NCBI RefSeq assembly: GCF_900101915.1
Contig: NZ_FNAL01000013.1
Span: 1-64,000 of the forward strand
Direction: 5' to 3'
DNA from: Psychrobacter pacificensis
GTDB lineage: Bacteria > Pseudomonadota > Gammaproteobacteria > Pseudomonadales > Moraxellaceae
DNA: 64,000 bases
The notes below the pieces were generated by a model. The model was not told the origin of the DNA and did no database searches. It saw only the letters and a list, made by a program, of their open reading frames with translations. How positions within the stretch are numbered: position 1 is the first letter of the stretch; the number at the start of each line of letters is the position of its first letter. The translations under genes and the position numbers were made by a program. This document shows positions 1 through 9,533 of the stretch, piece after piece.

Positions 1-308
1 AACTCTTAGCGCCAGTGAGGTTGCAGGTTAAGACCATTACCTCTGACAATGGTAAAGAGTTTGCTCAGCATAAGAAGGTGAAACAAAAGCTCTTTAGCCC
101 TTTCTTCTTTGCCGATGCTTATGCGTCATGGCAGCGAGGAACCAACGAGAATACCAATGGCCTTATCAGAGAGTACTTGCCTAAGGGTTGTGACTTTAGA
201 CAAGTCTCTGATAATGAAATACAGGACATTGAGAACAAACTAAACAACAGACCAAGAAAACGATTAGGGTTTAAAACGCCTATGCAGGCGTTCTATAATA
301 TTAATTAG
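1..308 (+). CDS. IS30-family transposase, C-terminal fragment (partial at window start)
   Basis: The reading frame is open to the first base of the window, so the N-terminus is outside and the GTG at 15 is not a real start. The visible 100 or so residues are the C-terminal part of the DDE catalytic domain of IS30 transposases: TSDNGKEF carries the second catalytic aspartate, and WQRGTNENTNGLIREY carries the glutamate helix typical of this family. The protein ends with the usual NNRPRKRLGF...P region. It would cut and join the ends of its own element. Family assignment is firm; whether the full element is intact cannot be seen. Confidence 0.92.
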   Translation, partial: LLAPVRLQVKTITSDNGKEFAQHKKVKQKLFSPFFFADAYASWQRGTNENTNGLIREYLPKGCDFRQVSDNEIQDIENKLNNRPRKRLGFKTPMQAFYNIN

Positions 309-335
309 CGTTGCACTTGGTGTGTTAATCTAAGC
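1..335 (+). mobile_element. 3' end of an IS30-family insertion sequence
   Basis: The window opens inside an IS30-type transposase gene. The sequence just after its stop, 309 to about 333 (GTTGCACTTGGTGTGTTAAT core), is a plausible right inverted repeat, because the recognisable coding of the neighbouring HNH-type gene resumes at about 336 on the other strand. The left end and any target duplication lie outside the window, so the exact boundary is inferred. Confidence 0.7.
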
Positions 336-1072
336 TTCATAAAAACAAAGCCTAATAGCAAGAGAAAAACCCAAACCCTTCGGTAGCTTCATTATCTGGT
401 AGTAAAAAATTTCTTGGTTTTTTCCTTTTCTTTCGACGTCAGAAAAGTTTTTCTTTATCGAAATTCTATTTTTTTCATATTCTTGGTTTTTGTGTATTGA
501 GTCGTCATCAAGTGATATTTGAAACTCATTAGACTTCTTGCATAAGTCATCGCCAGCCCTTGTAACTCCGTCAGTGGAAGTCAATGAACTGGTACTTTTG
601 CAAGAGATCTATTATAAATTTCAATGTCTCCATTAAAGACCTTATGAAACTCGTGGTAGTATAGACCTTTACAAATAGAAGACACACTATTATTGAATTT
701 AAATTCATCGAACTTGAATGCAAAAGTAGGTTTGAGTTGCCCTGTTTTCTCTTCATCAACATAGACTAGGGTTGCGTTGCTAGCTAAACTCTTAGTTCTC
801 TTTTTATTTCTTAATATACCCTTGACAGCTTTGTTTGTAGCAATATTTTGGCCTTTTTCATTAGCTAGAATTTGAAGAGATATGATTTGTAGAAGGTACT
901 CATCATCATTAGACTTACCGCCATTGTGCTCAATACATGAAGGCACAGTAATCAAAGAAAAATTATCATTTTTAGGGAAAAAACATTTAGGAGGTACATG
1001 CTCTTTTGTTAAGCTTTCTTGATTTAGCAGTATTCCACACTCGTAGCATATATTTGGTAAATGTTGATACAT
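330..1072 (-). pseudogene. HNH-type nuclease-like gene, frameshifted and cut at its 3' end by the IS30 element
   Basis: Two minus-strand frames together look like one protein. The first (1072 to 581, 163 aa) has a zinc-ribbon/HNH-like pattern: CYECG near residue 9, KEHVPP, then C-x2-HN with a following KSNDDEYL. It stops at 581-583. The second frame, shifted by one base and overlapping at 582-584, continues to 330 and ends NQEIFYYQI...IRLCFYEA, which reads as the natural C-terminus of such proteins, clipped a few residues short where the IS30 end begins. No start codon with a ribosome site precedes the second frame, only TTG. The DNA is clearly more AT-rich than the fumC side, suggesting horizontal origin. 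The function of an intact version (nucleic-acid cleavage) is inferred from the fold only. Confidence 0.6.
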
Positions 1073-1169
1073 AACTATCTCACCTAAACAACTGAAGGTA
1101 TCTATAAATTTGCATTATTACACATCTTACTGGCTTATATATACAAAGAACAGAGCCAACTTCTAAAAC

Positions 1170-1204
1170 AAAAAAAGACCTTGCCACATGACAAGGTCTT
1201 TTTA
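1170..1204 (-). terminator. Rho-independent terminator of fumC
   Basis: A perfect inverted repeat (AAAAAGACCTTG / CAAGGTCTTTTT) with an eight-base loop lies 26 bases past the fumC stop. The T run follows the stem on the minus strand. It is near-symmetrical and could also stop transcription from the other side. Confidence 0.85.
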
Positions 1205-1229
1205 CTATTCTAAAAAACTATTAGATAGC

Positions 1230-2633
1230 TTACTTAGGATGTACCATATCAGCAGGAATGACCCACTCATCAAACTGCGCTTCGGTTAATAGCTCTAGCT
1301 CAACCGCCACTTGCTTCAACGTTTTGTTTTCTTTATACGCCGTCTTAGCGATTTTTGCAGCATTTTCATAACCAACATGACGGTTTAATGACGTCACTAG
1401 CATCAATGAGTTATGCAAGAAGTCATCGATTTTGTCTTTTACTGGCTCGATACCGACGGCACAGTTCTCGTTGAAGCTGTTGCACGCATCGCCAAGCAGT
1501 TTGATAGATTGCAACAAGTTAAATGCGATCACAGGCTTATACACGTTTAGCTCAAAGTTACCTGAGGCGCCAGCCATGCTGATAGTCGTGTCGTTACCCA
1601 TGACCTGAGCGACAACCATGGTCATTGCTTCTGACTGCGTTGGGTTTACTTTGCCTGGCATGATAGAAGAGCCTGGCTCATTTTCAGGAATCGTCAACTC
1701 ACCCAAACCACAACGAGGACCTGAGGCGAGCCAGCGTACGTCGTTAGCTATTTTGTTTAAGCTAGCGGCTAGTGTTTTTAGTGCGCCTGATGCAAATACT
1801 TCTGCATCACGAGCCGCTAGTGCTTCAAATTTATTTGGGGATGTGACAAATGGCAAGCCCGTCAAAGTCGCTAGTTGCTCAGCTGCTTTTACTGCATAGT
1901 CAGGATGGGCGTTTAGACCAGTACCTACTGCAGTGCCGCCTAGTGGTAACTCATATAGACCTTGTAGCGCGTTGTCGATACGTACTAACGCGTGGTCAAG
2001 TTGGCTGACATAGCCGCTGAACTCTTGGCCTAAGGTCAAAGGCGTCGCGTCTTGCAAATGTGTACGACCGATTTTGACGATGCTATCGAACTCTTTGGAC
2101 TTTTTATCTAAGGTATCACGTAGCGCTTTGACCGCTGGGATAAGTAGGCTATTGATCTGACGCGCAGCAGCGACACGAATCGCCGTTGGGAAGCTGTCGT
2201 TGGTAGACTGTGCATGGTTCACATGGTCATTTGGGTGAATTGGCGTGTAGCTGCCACGCTCAGAACCCGCGATTTCGTTAGCACGGTTAGCAAGCACTTC
2301 GTTCATGTTCATGTTTGACTGTGTACCTGAACCCGTCTGCCATACGACCAATGGGAACTGATCAACCAGACCACCATTGATGATTTCGTCAGCGGCTTGT
2401 ACGATAAGATCACGCTTGTCACCTTCGATACGCTCTAGGCTTGCATTGGTAATCGCAGCGGCTTTTTTGACCAGTGCCATCGCTTCAATCATTGGACGCG
2501 GCAAAGTCTCGCCACCGATTTTGAAGTTTTCGCGGCTACGCTGTGTTTGCGCGCCCCAATAGGCATCAGCTGGGACTTCTACGTTACCCATGGTGTCTTT
2601 TTCGGTACGAGTTGCCTGATTCTGTGTCGACAT
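1230..2633 (-). CDS. fumC: Class II fumarate hydratase (fumarase C)
   Basis: Cytosolic, iron-independent fumarase interconverting fumarate and (S)-malate in the TCA cycle. At 467 aa it has the standard length. The fumarase/aspartase signature [13 protein letters not shown] lies at about residues 321-333 and holds the flexible catalytic serine loop. Upstream are the [10 protein letters not shown] substrate segment and [12 protein letters not shown] with the catalytic histidine region. The N-terminus [16 protein letters not shown] leads into the usual [14 protein letters not shown]. It is a single-gene unit with its own terminator at 1170-1204. It stays active without Fe-S clusters, which fits an organism with strong iron-stress genes elsewhere in this window. 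Confidence 0.97.
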   Translation of the reverse strand: MSTQNQATRTEKDTMGNVEVPADAYWGAQTQRSRENFKIGGETLPRPMIEAMALVKKAAAITNASLERIEGDKRDLIVQAADEIINGGLVDQFPLVVWQTGSGTQSNMNMNEVLANRANEIAGSERGSYTPIHPNDHVNHAQSTNDSFPTAIRVAAARQINSLLIPAVKALRDTLDKKSKEFDSIVKIGRTHLQDATPLTLGQEFSGYVSQLDHALVRIDNALQGLYELPLGGTAVGTGLNAHPDYAVKAAEQLATLTGLPFVTSPNKFEALAARDAEVFASGALKTLAASLNKIANDVRWLASGPRCGLGELTIPENEPGSSIMPGKVNPTQSEAMTMVVAQVMGNDTTISMAGASGNFELNVYKPVIAFNLLQSIKLLGDACNSFNENCAVGIEPVKDKIDDFLHNSLMLVTSLNRHVGYENAAKIAKTAYKENKTLKQVAVELELLTEAQFDEWVIPADMVHPK

Positions 2634-2789
2634 AACTACCCTCTTTGATGGTTTGTTGTTTTATGACTGCTCTAAAAAATGCAACATCCGCTGCACATAA
2701 AGGAGAATACGATATAAAGTGGCATTATGATAGCATGACTAGGACGTGTTGAATATTCACAAATCGCTTTGGTCAATGCCTAAAAACGA

Positions 2790-3506
2790 ATGTCTAAAAG
2801 CGCCCCTCATCAATCTGATATGTCATTGGATAAGATACCTATGCACTCTGAAACCATGCCCACTGAGTCAAAAATGCTTAACTCACAAGAACCTACGCTA
2901 AGTAATCCACCCAGACGGCACTTCACTCGCCAGCGTCGTCAATTAAGTGATGGCGCGCGTAGGAATATGGCGCAAGCAGCGAGCTTGCATTTGAGCAAAT
3001 TACAGCAGCGGCTATCAAAAAATGCACGTATTGGGCTATATTATGATGGATTTGGCGAGCTACCCACTCAGCCACTGCTGGATTGGTGCATATGCTTAGG
3101 CTATTCTCCTTATTTACCTGTCGTTGGTTCTCTCGGTCGTACTAGTAATGGCAGTGATGATAAACGGTTGCGTTTTGTACCTGTTTACCACTCAAAACTA
3201 ATCAACCTCCCCACTCGCATTCATCAGCTCGGCATGAAACAAAATCATAGCCGCGCTCTGCTCTGGGCGTCAGAATTAGATATGATCATCTGTCCGTTAG
3301 TCGCGGTAGATAAACACGGCAATCGTATGGGCATGGGTGGCGGTTTTTATGATACGACGCTTGGCAAAAGCTATCGCTCAGGGGCCAAGAAACCATTAAA
3401 AATTGGCTGGTGTTATGACTTTCAAGTGGTTGAACAATTAGCGCGTCAGCCGTGGGATGTGCCATTAGATGGCTTAATTACGCCAAGTGGCTTAAGGTGG
3501 TTTTAA
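2790..3506 (+). CDS. 5-formyltetrahydrofolate cyclo-ligase family protein
   Basis: MTHFS/YgfA family, which converts 5-formyl-THF to 5,10-methenyl-THF using ATP. The family core starts around residue 40 (RRHFTRQRRQLSDGARRNMA). The glycine motif GMGGGFYD at about residues 183-190 is the substrate/phosphate loop, followed by IGWCYDFQVV and a C-terminal PLDGLITPSG, all family hallmarks. Length is 238 aa against about 200 in E. coli; the extra is a low-complexity N-terminal stretch with several internal methionines, so the true start may be later (for example 2820). Its stop overlaps the next ATG by one base, so the two are translationally coupled. Confidence 0.9.
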   Translation: MSKSAPHQSDMSLDKIPMHSETMPTESKMLNSQEPTLSNPPRRHFTRQRRQLSDGARRNMAQAASLHLSKLQQRLSKNARIGLYYDGFGELPTQPLLDWCICLGYSPYLPVVGSLGRTSNGSDDKRLRFVPVYHSKLINLPTRIHQLGMKQNHSRALLWASELDMIICPLVAVDKHGNRMGMGGGFYDTTLGKSYRSGAKKPLKIGWCYDFQVVEQLARQPWDVPLDGLITPSGLRWF

Positions 3507-3760
3507 TGAAAGACGATGAACAATTTGAAAAAGACTCTAGCGCTGCTGTTTCCAGTGCAGACAGTGTGGATGAATATTTGCAAACATTAGGCAATGAGGA
3601 CGCTAGAGAGCAACGTTATTACAGTCAAGAGCAGCCGTTTAGCACTGATGAGATGACACGATTAGTCAATGAAGAACGCTTAAATGAGCTGCTCGCGCAA
3701 AGTGATGCGTTTTTGAGCAGTTTGAACGGTGAGATTGAGGATTTTGATGAAGATTGTTAA
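3506..3760 (+). CDS. Small acidic hypothetical protein coupled to the cyclo-ligase
   Basis: An 84-residue protein very rich in Asp and Glu, with no membrane segment, signal peptide or recognised motif. The start is set by the ATG overlapping the TAA of the upstream gene (TAATG at 3504-3508); a longer open frame to 3452 would lie inside the cyclo-ligase and is not needed. The C-terminal half (EMTRLVNEERLNELLAQSD) looks helical. Close coupling to a folate enzyme is a contextual hint only; I do not recognise the function. Confidence 0.7.
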   Translation: MKDDEQFEKDSSAAVSSADSVDEYLQTLGNEDAREQRYYSQEQPFSTDEMTRLVNEERLNELLAQSDAFLSSLNGEIEDFDEDC

Positions 3761-3795
3761 AAATATAGGCAGTTTGAGCAATTAATAGAAACGAA

Positions 3796-3831
3796 AAAAG
3801 GCGAGTATAGTGATTGTTTATACTCGCCTCT
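3796..3831 (-). terminator. Terminator between convergent genes
   Basis: An eleven-base perfect stem (AGGCGAGTATA / TATACTCGCCT at 3799-3809 and 3819-3829) is followed on the minus strand by a T run, so it ends the antiporter transcript. On the plus strand it can also serve the gene ending at 3760. Confidence 0.82.
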
Positions 3832-3861
3832 CCTATCAAACCCAATCATTCAAATCATTTA

Positions 3862-5223
3862 CTACAGCACCATCGCTGCGATCCAACCAAAGGCCAGCAG
3901 CGGAATGTTGTAATGCAAGAAAGTCGGTATCACACTGTCTTTGATATGATCATGCTGACCATCAATATTAAGACCCGATGTGGGACCCAATGTCGAATCT
4001 GACGCAGGAGAACCGGCATCACCAAGCGCACCAGCCGTACCGATAATAGCAACGGTTGCTAACGGTGAAAACCCTAAAGAGATACATAGCGGCACATAGA
4101 TCGCGGCCAAAATAGGAATGGTCGAGAAGGACGAGCCGATACCCATGGTCACAATCAAACCAATCAAGAGCATGATAAAGGCTGCCATCGCTTTATTACC
4201 ACCGAACAGTGACGCCGCCCCATCAACGAGTGGCTGAATCTGCTCTGTCGCTTTCATGACTTCAGCAAAACCTTGCGCGGTAATCATAATAAAGCCAATC
4301 ATCGCCATCAGCTTGATACCGTCATTAAAGACACCATCAGCATCACGCCATTTCACCACGCCTGTCGCCATAAACACGCCAAAGCCAAACATCGAGCCAA
4401 GTAGTAGCGAATCAGTGTATAGCTGCACGACGAAAGCCGTCACGATCGCAGCCAATGCAACCAGCGTCTTTAGCTTGCTTTGCGACTGAGCGCCAGCGGC
4501 TGTTTTACTTAATGCATCGCCTTCTACGACGGCATCATGCGCTTGCTGATCTATCGCAATCTGCTGATACTCGCGCGGCTTACGGTAGCTTATAAATACC
4601 GCGACCAGCAGACCAATGAGCATGCCAAGCGCAGGAATTGCCATGGCTTTCACCACAGAAATATTGGCAACATCAATGCCCGCTTCACCGACGTTTTTTA
4701 GCATAATTTGATTGAGGTAAATATCACCAAACCCATACGGTATAAACATATAAGTGGTGACAAGGCCAAAGGTAATCAGACAGGCAATCAGGCGGCGATC
4801 TATCTGCATACGGTTGAACGCCAAAAGCAGTGGCGGTACCAGCAGTGGAATAAAGGCAATATGAATGGGGATTAGGTTTTGGCTAAAACAGCTCATGGTA
4901 ATAAGACCTGCAAACAGCATGTACTTAATCATCCCACTCGTGCCCGCGGCATCAATGCGTCTAATCACCGCCCCTGCCAATGACTGCGGCAATCCCGAGT
5001 GCGCGATCGCCACGGCAAACGCCCCTAGCAAGGCATAAGATAGCGCAATCTGTGCGCCATTACGGATACCTTCTTGGAAGGCATTTAACGTATCGGTAAT
5101 ACCAAGCCCTGCCAGCAATCCACCTGCCAGCGCCCCGATTAATAAACTAAGCACCACGTGCACGCGCGAAAGTGACAGTCCTAGCATAATAATAACTGCC
5201 AGCAGTACCGCATTGATGGCCAT
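3862..5223 (-). CDS. Na+/H+ antiporter-family inner-membrane carrier (NhaC/YuiF-like)
   Basis: A 453-residue polytopic membrane protein with about eleven to twelve predicted helices and an N-terminal helix directly at residue 3 (INAVLLAVIIMLGL). The layout is that of the Na_H_antiporter superfamily with its N-terminal extension domain, including the glycine-rich segment TAGALGDAGSPASDSTLGPTSGLN near residue 395, typical of this group. Members exchange Na+ for H+ or take up amino acids such as histidine (YuiF-like); the substrate cannot be read from sequence. A short soluble loop around residues 215-245 separates the two halves. It is monocistronic with its own terminator. Confidence 0.8.
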   Translation of the reverse strand: MAINAVLLAVIIMLGLSLSRVHVVLSLLIGALAGGLLAGLGITDTLNAFQEGIRNGAQIALSYALLGAFAVAIAHSGLPQSLAGAVIRRIDAAGTSGMIKYMLFAGLITMSCFSQNLIPIHIAFIPLLVPPLLLAFNRMQIDRRLIACLITFGLVTTYMFIPYGFGDIYLNQIMLKNVGEAGIDVANISVVKAMAIPALGMLIGLLVAVFISYRKPREYQQIAIDQQAHDAVVEGDALSKTAAGAQSQSKLKTLVALAAIVTAFVVQLYTDSLLLGSMFGFGVFMATGVVKWRDADGVFNDGIKLMAMIGFIMITAQGFAEVMKATEQIQPLVDGAASLFGGNKAMAAFIMLLIGLIVTMGIGSSFSTIPILAAIYVPLCISLGFSPLATVAIIGTAGALGDAGSPASDSTLGPTSGLNIDGQHDHIKDSVIPTFLHYNIPLLAFGWIAAMVL

Positions 5224-5635
5224 GTATTGCCCCTTGCTCTTTATAACTTGGTCTCATTGAGACTGATGAATAGTAACACTGATGACTAGCGCTATGATGT
5301 CTAAAATACTGCCCTAACAACCCCTGTTTTTAGACGGGCGCCAGTTTACCTTATTTTGGATATAAAGCCTACGTATAGAACCGATTAGACACCCGCATCT
5401 CACACACGCTCTCGCTATCTCATGGTGAGATTTTACTTATTTAATCCAGACACAGCATTTTTAATCCAACTTTTAATCCAATAACCGCACTGAAACGTCG
5501 GCGTTTGTCGCACTATTTAACAAAGATAACTGTGCATCTTTGCCAATGAGACTTGCAATTTTATATGCGGACACCATTTATCTAGACATGAACCACGAAC
5601 TTGACTTTACAAGTCCGGGGAAAGAGGAAAAATAT
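5224..5635. other. Intergenic region between divergent antiporter and lon genes
   Basis: A 412-base control region. It contains one candidate heat-shock promoter (5489-5518, listed separately) and, at 5599-5614, a small ACTTG/CAAGT inverted repeat in the lon leader just before its ribosome site. Nothing else recognisable was seen. Confidence 0.5.
5489..5518 (+). promoter_or_regulatory. Candidate sigma-32-type promoter for lon
   Basis: ACTGAAA at 5489-5495 and CACTATTT at 5511-5518 are 15 bases apart. This resembles the heat-shock consensus CTTGAAA - 11 to 15 bases - CCCCATNT, and lon is a classic heat-shock gene. The match to the -10 element is imperfect. Confidence 0.35.
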
Positions 5636-8236
5636 ATGAGTGAACATAAAATTACCCAAGACAATATCGACATTGATGTCGACGCTTCATCTACTGCTAC
5701 AAACAACAATGAGGCAGAGGCCTTGTCGAATGCAGCACAAAAAGCGGCGTCAACCAATGAGACAGACACTGGTCTTGATAACACTGACTCTAATAATAAA
5801 GATGTAAACGACAACCAAGATGAAAGCTACTTGCCACTCTTGGCATTGCGAGATGTGGTTGTCTACCCGCACATGCAGATTGCCTTGTTTGTGGGACGTG
5901 CGCCATCGGTGAAAGCCGTTGAGCTGGCACAAGCTGAGTATGGCAACAAAGTACTGGTCGTCGCCCAAAAAGACTCATTGACCGAAGACATTGATCAAGA
6001 CAACTTGTATCAATACGGTACGGTGTGCCGCATCGTCAGCACCATGCCGCACGATAGCGATGAGAACTGCATCAAAGTACTCATCGAAGGTCAATATCGC
6101 GCCCGTGTCGACAATATCGAAAGTCATGACGACTTATTGATGGCGAGATTTGAGCGTGCTGATCTTGATGTCAGCATGGATGAGAGCCAGAAGAAAAACA
6201 CTATTCAGGCGTTGACCACCCTGTTTGAAGGCTATGCGGATGCGCGTCTGCGTAATGCCCGTGAGCTAACTCGCGTGGCCAAACGCATCGATGATTTGCT
6301 TGAACTGGTTTATTTCATCTCAACCCGCGTGTCAATGGATTTGGATGTTAAACAGTCGTTCTTAGAAGAAAATAATATCAAAACGCATATCAACACCTTG
6401 ACGGAATATCTGGTCAAGCAAAGTGCTGAGCAAAATATCGAGCAAGATATTCAAGATGCGGTCCGTCAGCAGATGGAAGACAATCAGCGCGAGTACTTCT
6501 TAAATGAGAAGATGAAAGCGATCAAAAACGAGCTATCAGATCTCAATGATGGCGCGTTTGATGGCGAAGATGATGTCGCTGAGCTAGAGCAGCGTCTCGA
6601 AGATGCTGACTTGCCAGACGATGTGCGCAAAAAAGCGGAGCAAGAGTTTAAAAAGCTCAAAATGATGCCACCTGCATCAAGCGAATCGTCAGTGGTACGC
6701 AACTACATTGAGTGGATTTTGGATACGCCGTGGAATGCGACGACCAAAGTCTCAATCAATCTAGACAAGGCAAAAACGGTCTTAGACGAAGATCATTATG
6801 GCTTACAAGATGTTAAAGACCGCATCTTAGAATATCTCGCCGTACAATCACGCGTGAAAAAACTGCGTGGTCCGATTCTGTGTCTCGTCGGCCCTCCAGG
6901 TGTGGGTAAAACCTCATTGGGTGAGTCGATTGCGCGCGCAACGGGTCGTAAATTTGTCCGTATGGCGCTTGGCGGTGTACGTGATGAAGCGGAAATTCGT
7001 GGTCATCGCCGTACTTATATCGGTGCGATGCCGGGTAAAATCGTGCAGTCACTGGCCAAAGTAGAAGTCAAAAACCCACTGTTCTTATTGGATGAAATCG
7101 ATAAGATGGCGCAAGACTTCCGCGGCGATCCAGCATCAGCATTGCTTGAAGTATTGGACCCATCACAGAATGACACCTTTAACGACCATTATTTAGATAT
7201 GGACTTAGATTTGTCGCAAGTGATGTTTATCTGTACGGCCAATAGCATGGATATTCCACCTGCGCTACTTGACCGTATGGAAGTCATTCGTCTGCCGGGT
7301 TATACCGAAGAAGAAAAGGTCAATATCGCGCAGAAATACCTCGTGCCAAAAGCGATCAAGAATAATGGCCTTAAAGAAGGTGAAATTGAAATCGTTGAAG
7401 CGGCCCTACACAGTATCGTACGAAGCTATACGCGTGAAGCGGGTGTGCGTAACCTTGAGCGTGAAGTCAATAAAATCTGCCGTAAAGTCGTTCGCGGTTC
7501 GGTTGAGACTCATGGCGCGCGCGCTCCGAAAAAAGCGGAACGTCAGCTAGTGACCGTCGATGACAAGAACATCGATGACTATCTAGGTGTGCACCAGTAT
7601 GACTACGGTCTGGCGGAAGAAGAGCCTGAGATTGGACGTATCACTGGTCTTGCGTGGACACAAGTGGGCGGCGAGCTGCTTACTATTGAAGCGGTCGCTA
7701 TGAAAGGTAAAGGTGAGCTTAGCTTCACTGGCTCACTTGGCGATGTGATGAAAGAGTCGATTCGTGCGGCGATGAGTGTGGTGCGTGCTCGCGGTGACAG
7801 TCTTGGCATTGACTATGAGACAGTCAAAACCACAGATATCCATGTGCACATGCCAGAAGGCGCCACGCCAAAAGACGGTCCTTCTGCTGGTGGTGCATTG
7901 ACGACTGCACTGGTCTCTGCCTTGACAGGTATTGCCATTCGTCCAGATATCGCCATGACAGGTGAGATCACCTTGCGCGGCAAAATCCTACGTATCGGTG
8001 GTCTCAAAGAGAAGCTACTGGCAGCGCATCGCGGCGGCATCAAGCATGTCTTGATTCCAGAAAGTAATGAGCGTGATTTGGCCGATATCCCTGATAATGT
8101 TAAAGAAGGCTTGACCATTCAGCCAGTTGCGACGATTGAAGAGATTTTAAAGGTTGCTTTGGTAGATATGCCAAAACCGCTTAAGCCTGCAAAAGTGACG
8201 GTTGATAAAACAGCAGGCAAAGCGCTACACAACTAA
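5636..8236 (+). CDS. lon: ATP-dependent protease Lon
   Basis: Cytosolic homo-hexameric AAA+ protease that unfolds and degrades misfolded and regulatory proteins. I chose the ATG at 5636 (AGAGGAAA ribosome site 6 bases upstream) over an in-frame ATG at 5540, giving 866 aa. Order: a 65-residue Asn/Asp/Glu-rich extension; the LON substrate-binding domain from LPLLALRDVVVYPHM (about residue 66); AAA+ module with Walker A GPPGVGKTS at about 418-426 and Walker B LFLLDEIDKM; C-terminal S16 protease with catalytic Ser in PKDGPSAGG (about 750) and Lys in GGLKEKLLAAHRGG (about 793). E. coli Lon starts the LRDVVVYPHM motif 55 residues earlier, so the acidic extension is unusual. A terminator follows. 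Confidence 0.97.
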   Translation: MSEHKITQDNIDIDVDASSTATNNNEAEALSNAAQKAASTNETDTGLDNTDSNNKDVNDNQDESYLPLLALRDVVVYPHMQIALFVGRAPSVKAVELAQAEYGNKVLVVAQKDSLTEDIDQDNLYQYGTVCRIVSTMPHDSDENCIKVLIEGQYRARVDNIESHDDLLMARFERADLDVSMDESQKKNTIQALTTLFEGYADARLRNARELTRVAKRIDDLLELVYFISTRVSMDLDVKQSFLEENNIKTHINTLTEYLVKQSAEQNIEQDIQDAVRQQMEDNQREYFLNEKMKAIKNELSDLNDGAFDGEDDVAELEQRLEDADLPDDVRKKAEQEFKKLKMMPPASSESSVVRNYIEWILDTPWNATTKVSINLDKAKTVLDEDHYGLQDVKDRILEYLAVQSRVKKLRGPILCLVGPPGVGKTSLGESIARATGRKFVRMALGGVRDEAEIRGHRRTYIGAMPGKIVQSLAKVEVKNPLFLLDEIDKMAQDFRGDPASALLEVLDPSQNDTFNDHYLDMDLDLSQVMFICTANSMDIPPALLDRMEVIRLPGYTEEEKVNIAQKYLVPKAIKNNGLKEGEIEIVEAALHSIVRSYTREAGVRNLEREVNKICRKVVRGSVETHGARAPKKAERQLVTVDDKNIDDYLGVHQYDYGLAEEEPEIGRITGLAWTQVGGELLTIEAVAMKGKGELSFTGSLGDVMKESIRAAMSVVRARGDSLGIDYETVKTTDIHVHMPEGATPKDGPSAGGALTTALVSALTGIAIRPDIAMTGEITLRGKILRIGGLKEKLLAAHRGGIKHVLIPESNERDLADIPDNVKEGLTIQPVATIEEILKVALVDMPKPLKPAKVTVDKTAGKALHN

Positions 8237-8270
8237 TTGAGTATTCGTTAGTCAATGCTTAAAAAATAAG

Positions 8271-8304
8271 AGCCGCTCATCACTATGATGGGCGGCTTTT
8301 TTTT
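8271..8304 (+). terminator. Terminator of lon
   Basis: GCCGCTCATC / GATGGGCGGC (8272-8281 and 8287-8296, one G-T pair) with a five-base loop and eight T residues, 35 bases past the lon stop. Confidence 0.9.
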
Positions 8305-8378
8305 GGCAATAATAAACAACAATCTCTCTAGAATCTTGTGATATATTTCAGACAAATGTCTATTTATTGGAAATTATA

Positions 8379-9503
8379 ATGTCAAATAATTCACGGATGC
8401 CTTTAGCGATAATAAGCGCCTTATTACCTCTCGCCCTACTAGGTTGCCAAACAAACAACTTCAATCATTCAGCGCAAACCAGTACCGTCATTGACGATAA
8501 AAACTGGTCAGCGGCTACCCTCAAACCCAGACTGTTTCAAACCATCACAGGCTATAACTGGCAATTAACACAGGTTAGTAATGATAAAGGCAAACTCACA
8601 CGCCTCAACCTTCAGCCGCCGCTAATGATGGACGTTCGCCCAGACCTGTTAACTTTTGATGACGGCTGTTACCGATACATCGTGTCCTTTGATATGTGGC
8701 TGCCTCTACCTTATCCTTATACACAAGCATCAATACAAGATACAACTAAATCACCAGTCACGGCTGCTGACTGCACTGCGATATATCAAGCAACTACCCA
8801 AGATTGGCGCGGTAATACAATCATCCCTAGCGATACAGCACATCTATTAAACGCAACTTTTAAGCCTTATGCAGGAACGAATTTTACATTTGTTCCCGCG
8901 CTGCCTCAGTCAGTACGTGCTACCAAAACCTTGGAAAAACAGCTGTCTTTAAGAACGGATAAGGGCAAAACCCTAATCTTTACGGGCACGCCTAAACCTG
9001 AACGCCCCGTAGCTGGCATACTACTCACCAATGAACTATTAGAGCGCTATCGTTGGCAACTGTTACAAGTGACGGACCAAACAGGCGCCGTCATGAGCGA
9101 ATTTACGCAGACAGAAAAGCCCATCACCCTTTCCTATAGTTTAGATAACTATGGTGGCGATGAAAGTGACGAAAAAAATGGTTTTGAGTCAGGTATATAT
9201 GGTCAAAGCTTTGGTATCTCTGTTGGCTGCAACGGCGTTAGTGGGCCTTATGCCCTTTCTGTCAATCAGAATTTACTCACTGGCGGTTTTCCTTCCACAA
9301 TGATGAGCTGCGGTGACGCTATTGATGACATTGAGGCACGGCTTCGACGTATGATGGCCTATAGCACGAGTCGACTGATCTTAACGCACGCGGATAATAA
9401 GGCAAAGGCAACTATAGAGCAGTCAGAGCAAAACTACTTACTCACCCAAACGCTAGATTCTGGCGAGATGTTGGTTTGGAAAAATATCAAAAAAAATAAA
9501 TAA
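8379..9503 (+). CDS. META-domain lipoprotein, paralogue 1
   Basis: Secreted, lipid-anchored protein: the signal peptide ends with the lipobox LLGC at about residues 20-23. The C-terminal half is a META/HslJ-type domain: RYRWQLLQV, then GISVGCNGVSGPY, STMMSCGDAIDDIE, and a final EMLVWKN. The N-terminal half begins with a similar GYNWQLTQV and is probably a degenerate second copy, so the protein reads as two META-like units. The ATG at 8379 is preferred over a TTG four codons earlier. The next gene is a diverged duplicate 30 bases downstream, probably co-transcribed. META proteins are linked to envelope stress or antibiotic tolerance; the exact role here is unknown. Confidence 0.85.
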   Translation: MSNNSRMPLAIISALLPLALLGCQTNNFNHSAQTSTVIDDKNWSAATLKPRLFQTITGYNWQLTQVSNDKGKLTRLNLQPPLMMDVRPDLLTFDDGCYRYIVSFDMWLPLPYPYTQASIQDTTKSPVTAADCTAIYQATTQDWRGNTIIPSDTAHLLNATFKPYAGTNFTFVPALPQSVRATKTLEKQLSLRTDKGKTLIFTGTPKPERPVAGILLTNELLERYRWQLLQVTDQTGAVMSEFTQTEKPITLSYSLDNYGGDESDEKNGFESGIYGQSFGISVGCNGVSGPYALSVNQNLLTGGFPSTMMSCGDAIDDIEARLRRMMAYSTSRLILTHADNKAKATIEQSEQNYLLTQTLDSGEMLVWKNIKKNK

Positions 9504-9533
9504 GCCATTCAACACTGAAAAAAGGACACCCTC

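Noticed and set aside
571-762. Minus-strand short frame overlapping the HNH-type gene
   Set aside because: It lies antisense in frame terms inside the better-supported HNH frame and lacks a start signal.
3452-3505. Upstream extension of the small acidic protein
   Set aside because: It would lie entirely inside the cyclo-ligase coding region; the overlapping TAATG gives a simpler start at 3506.
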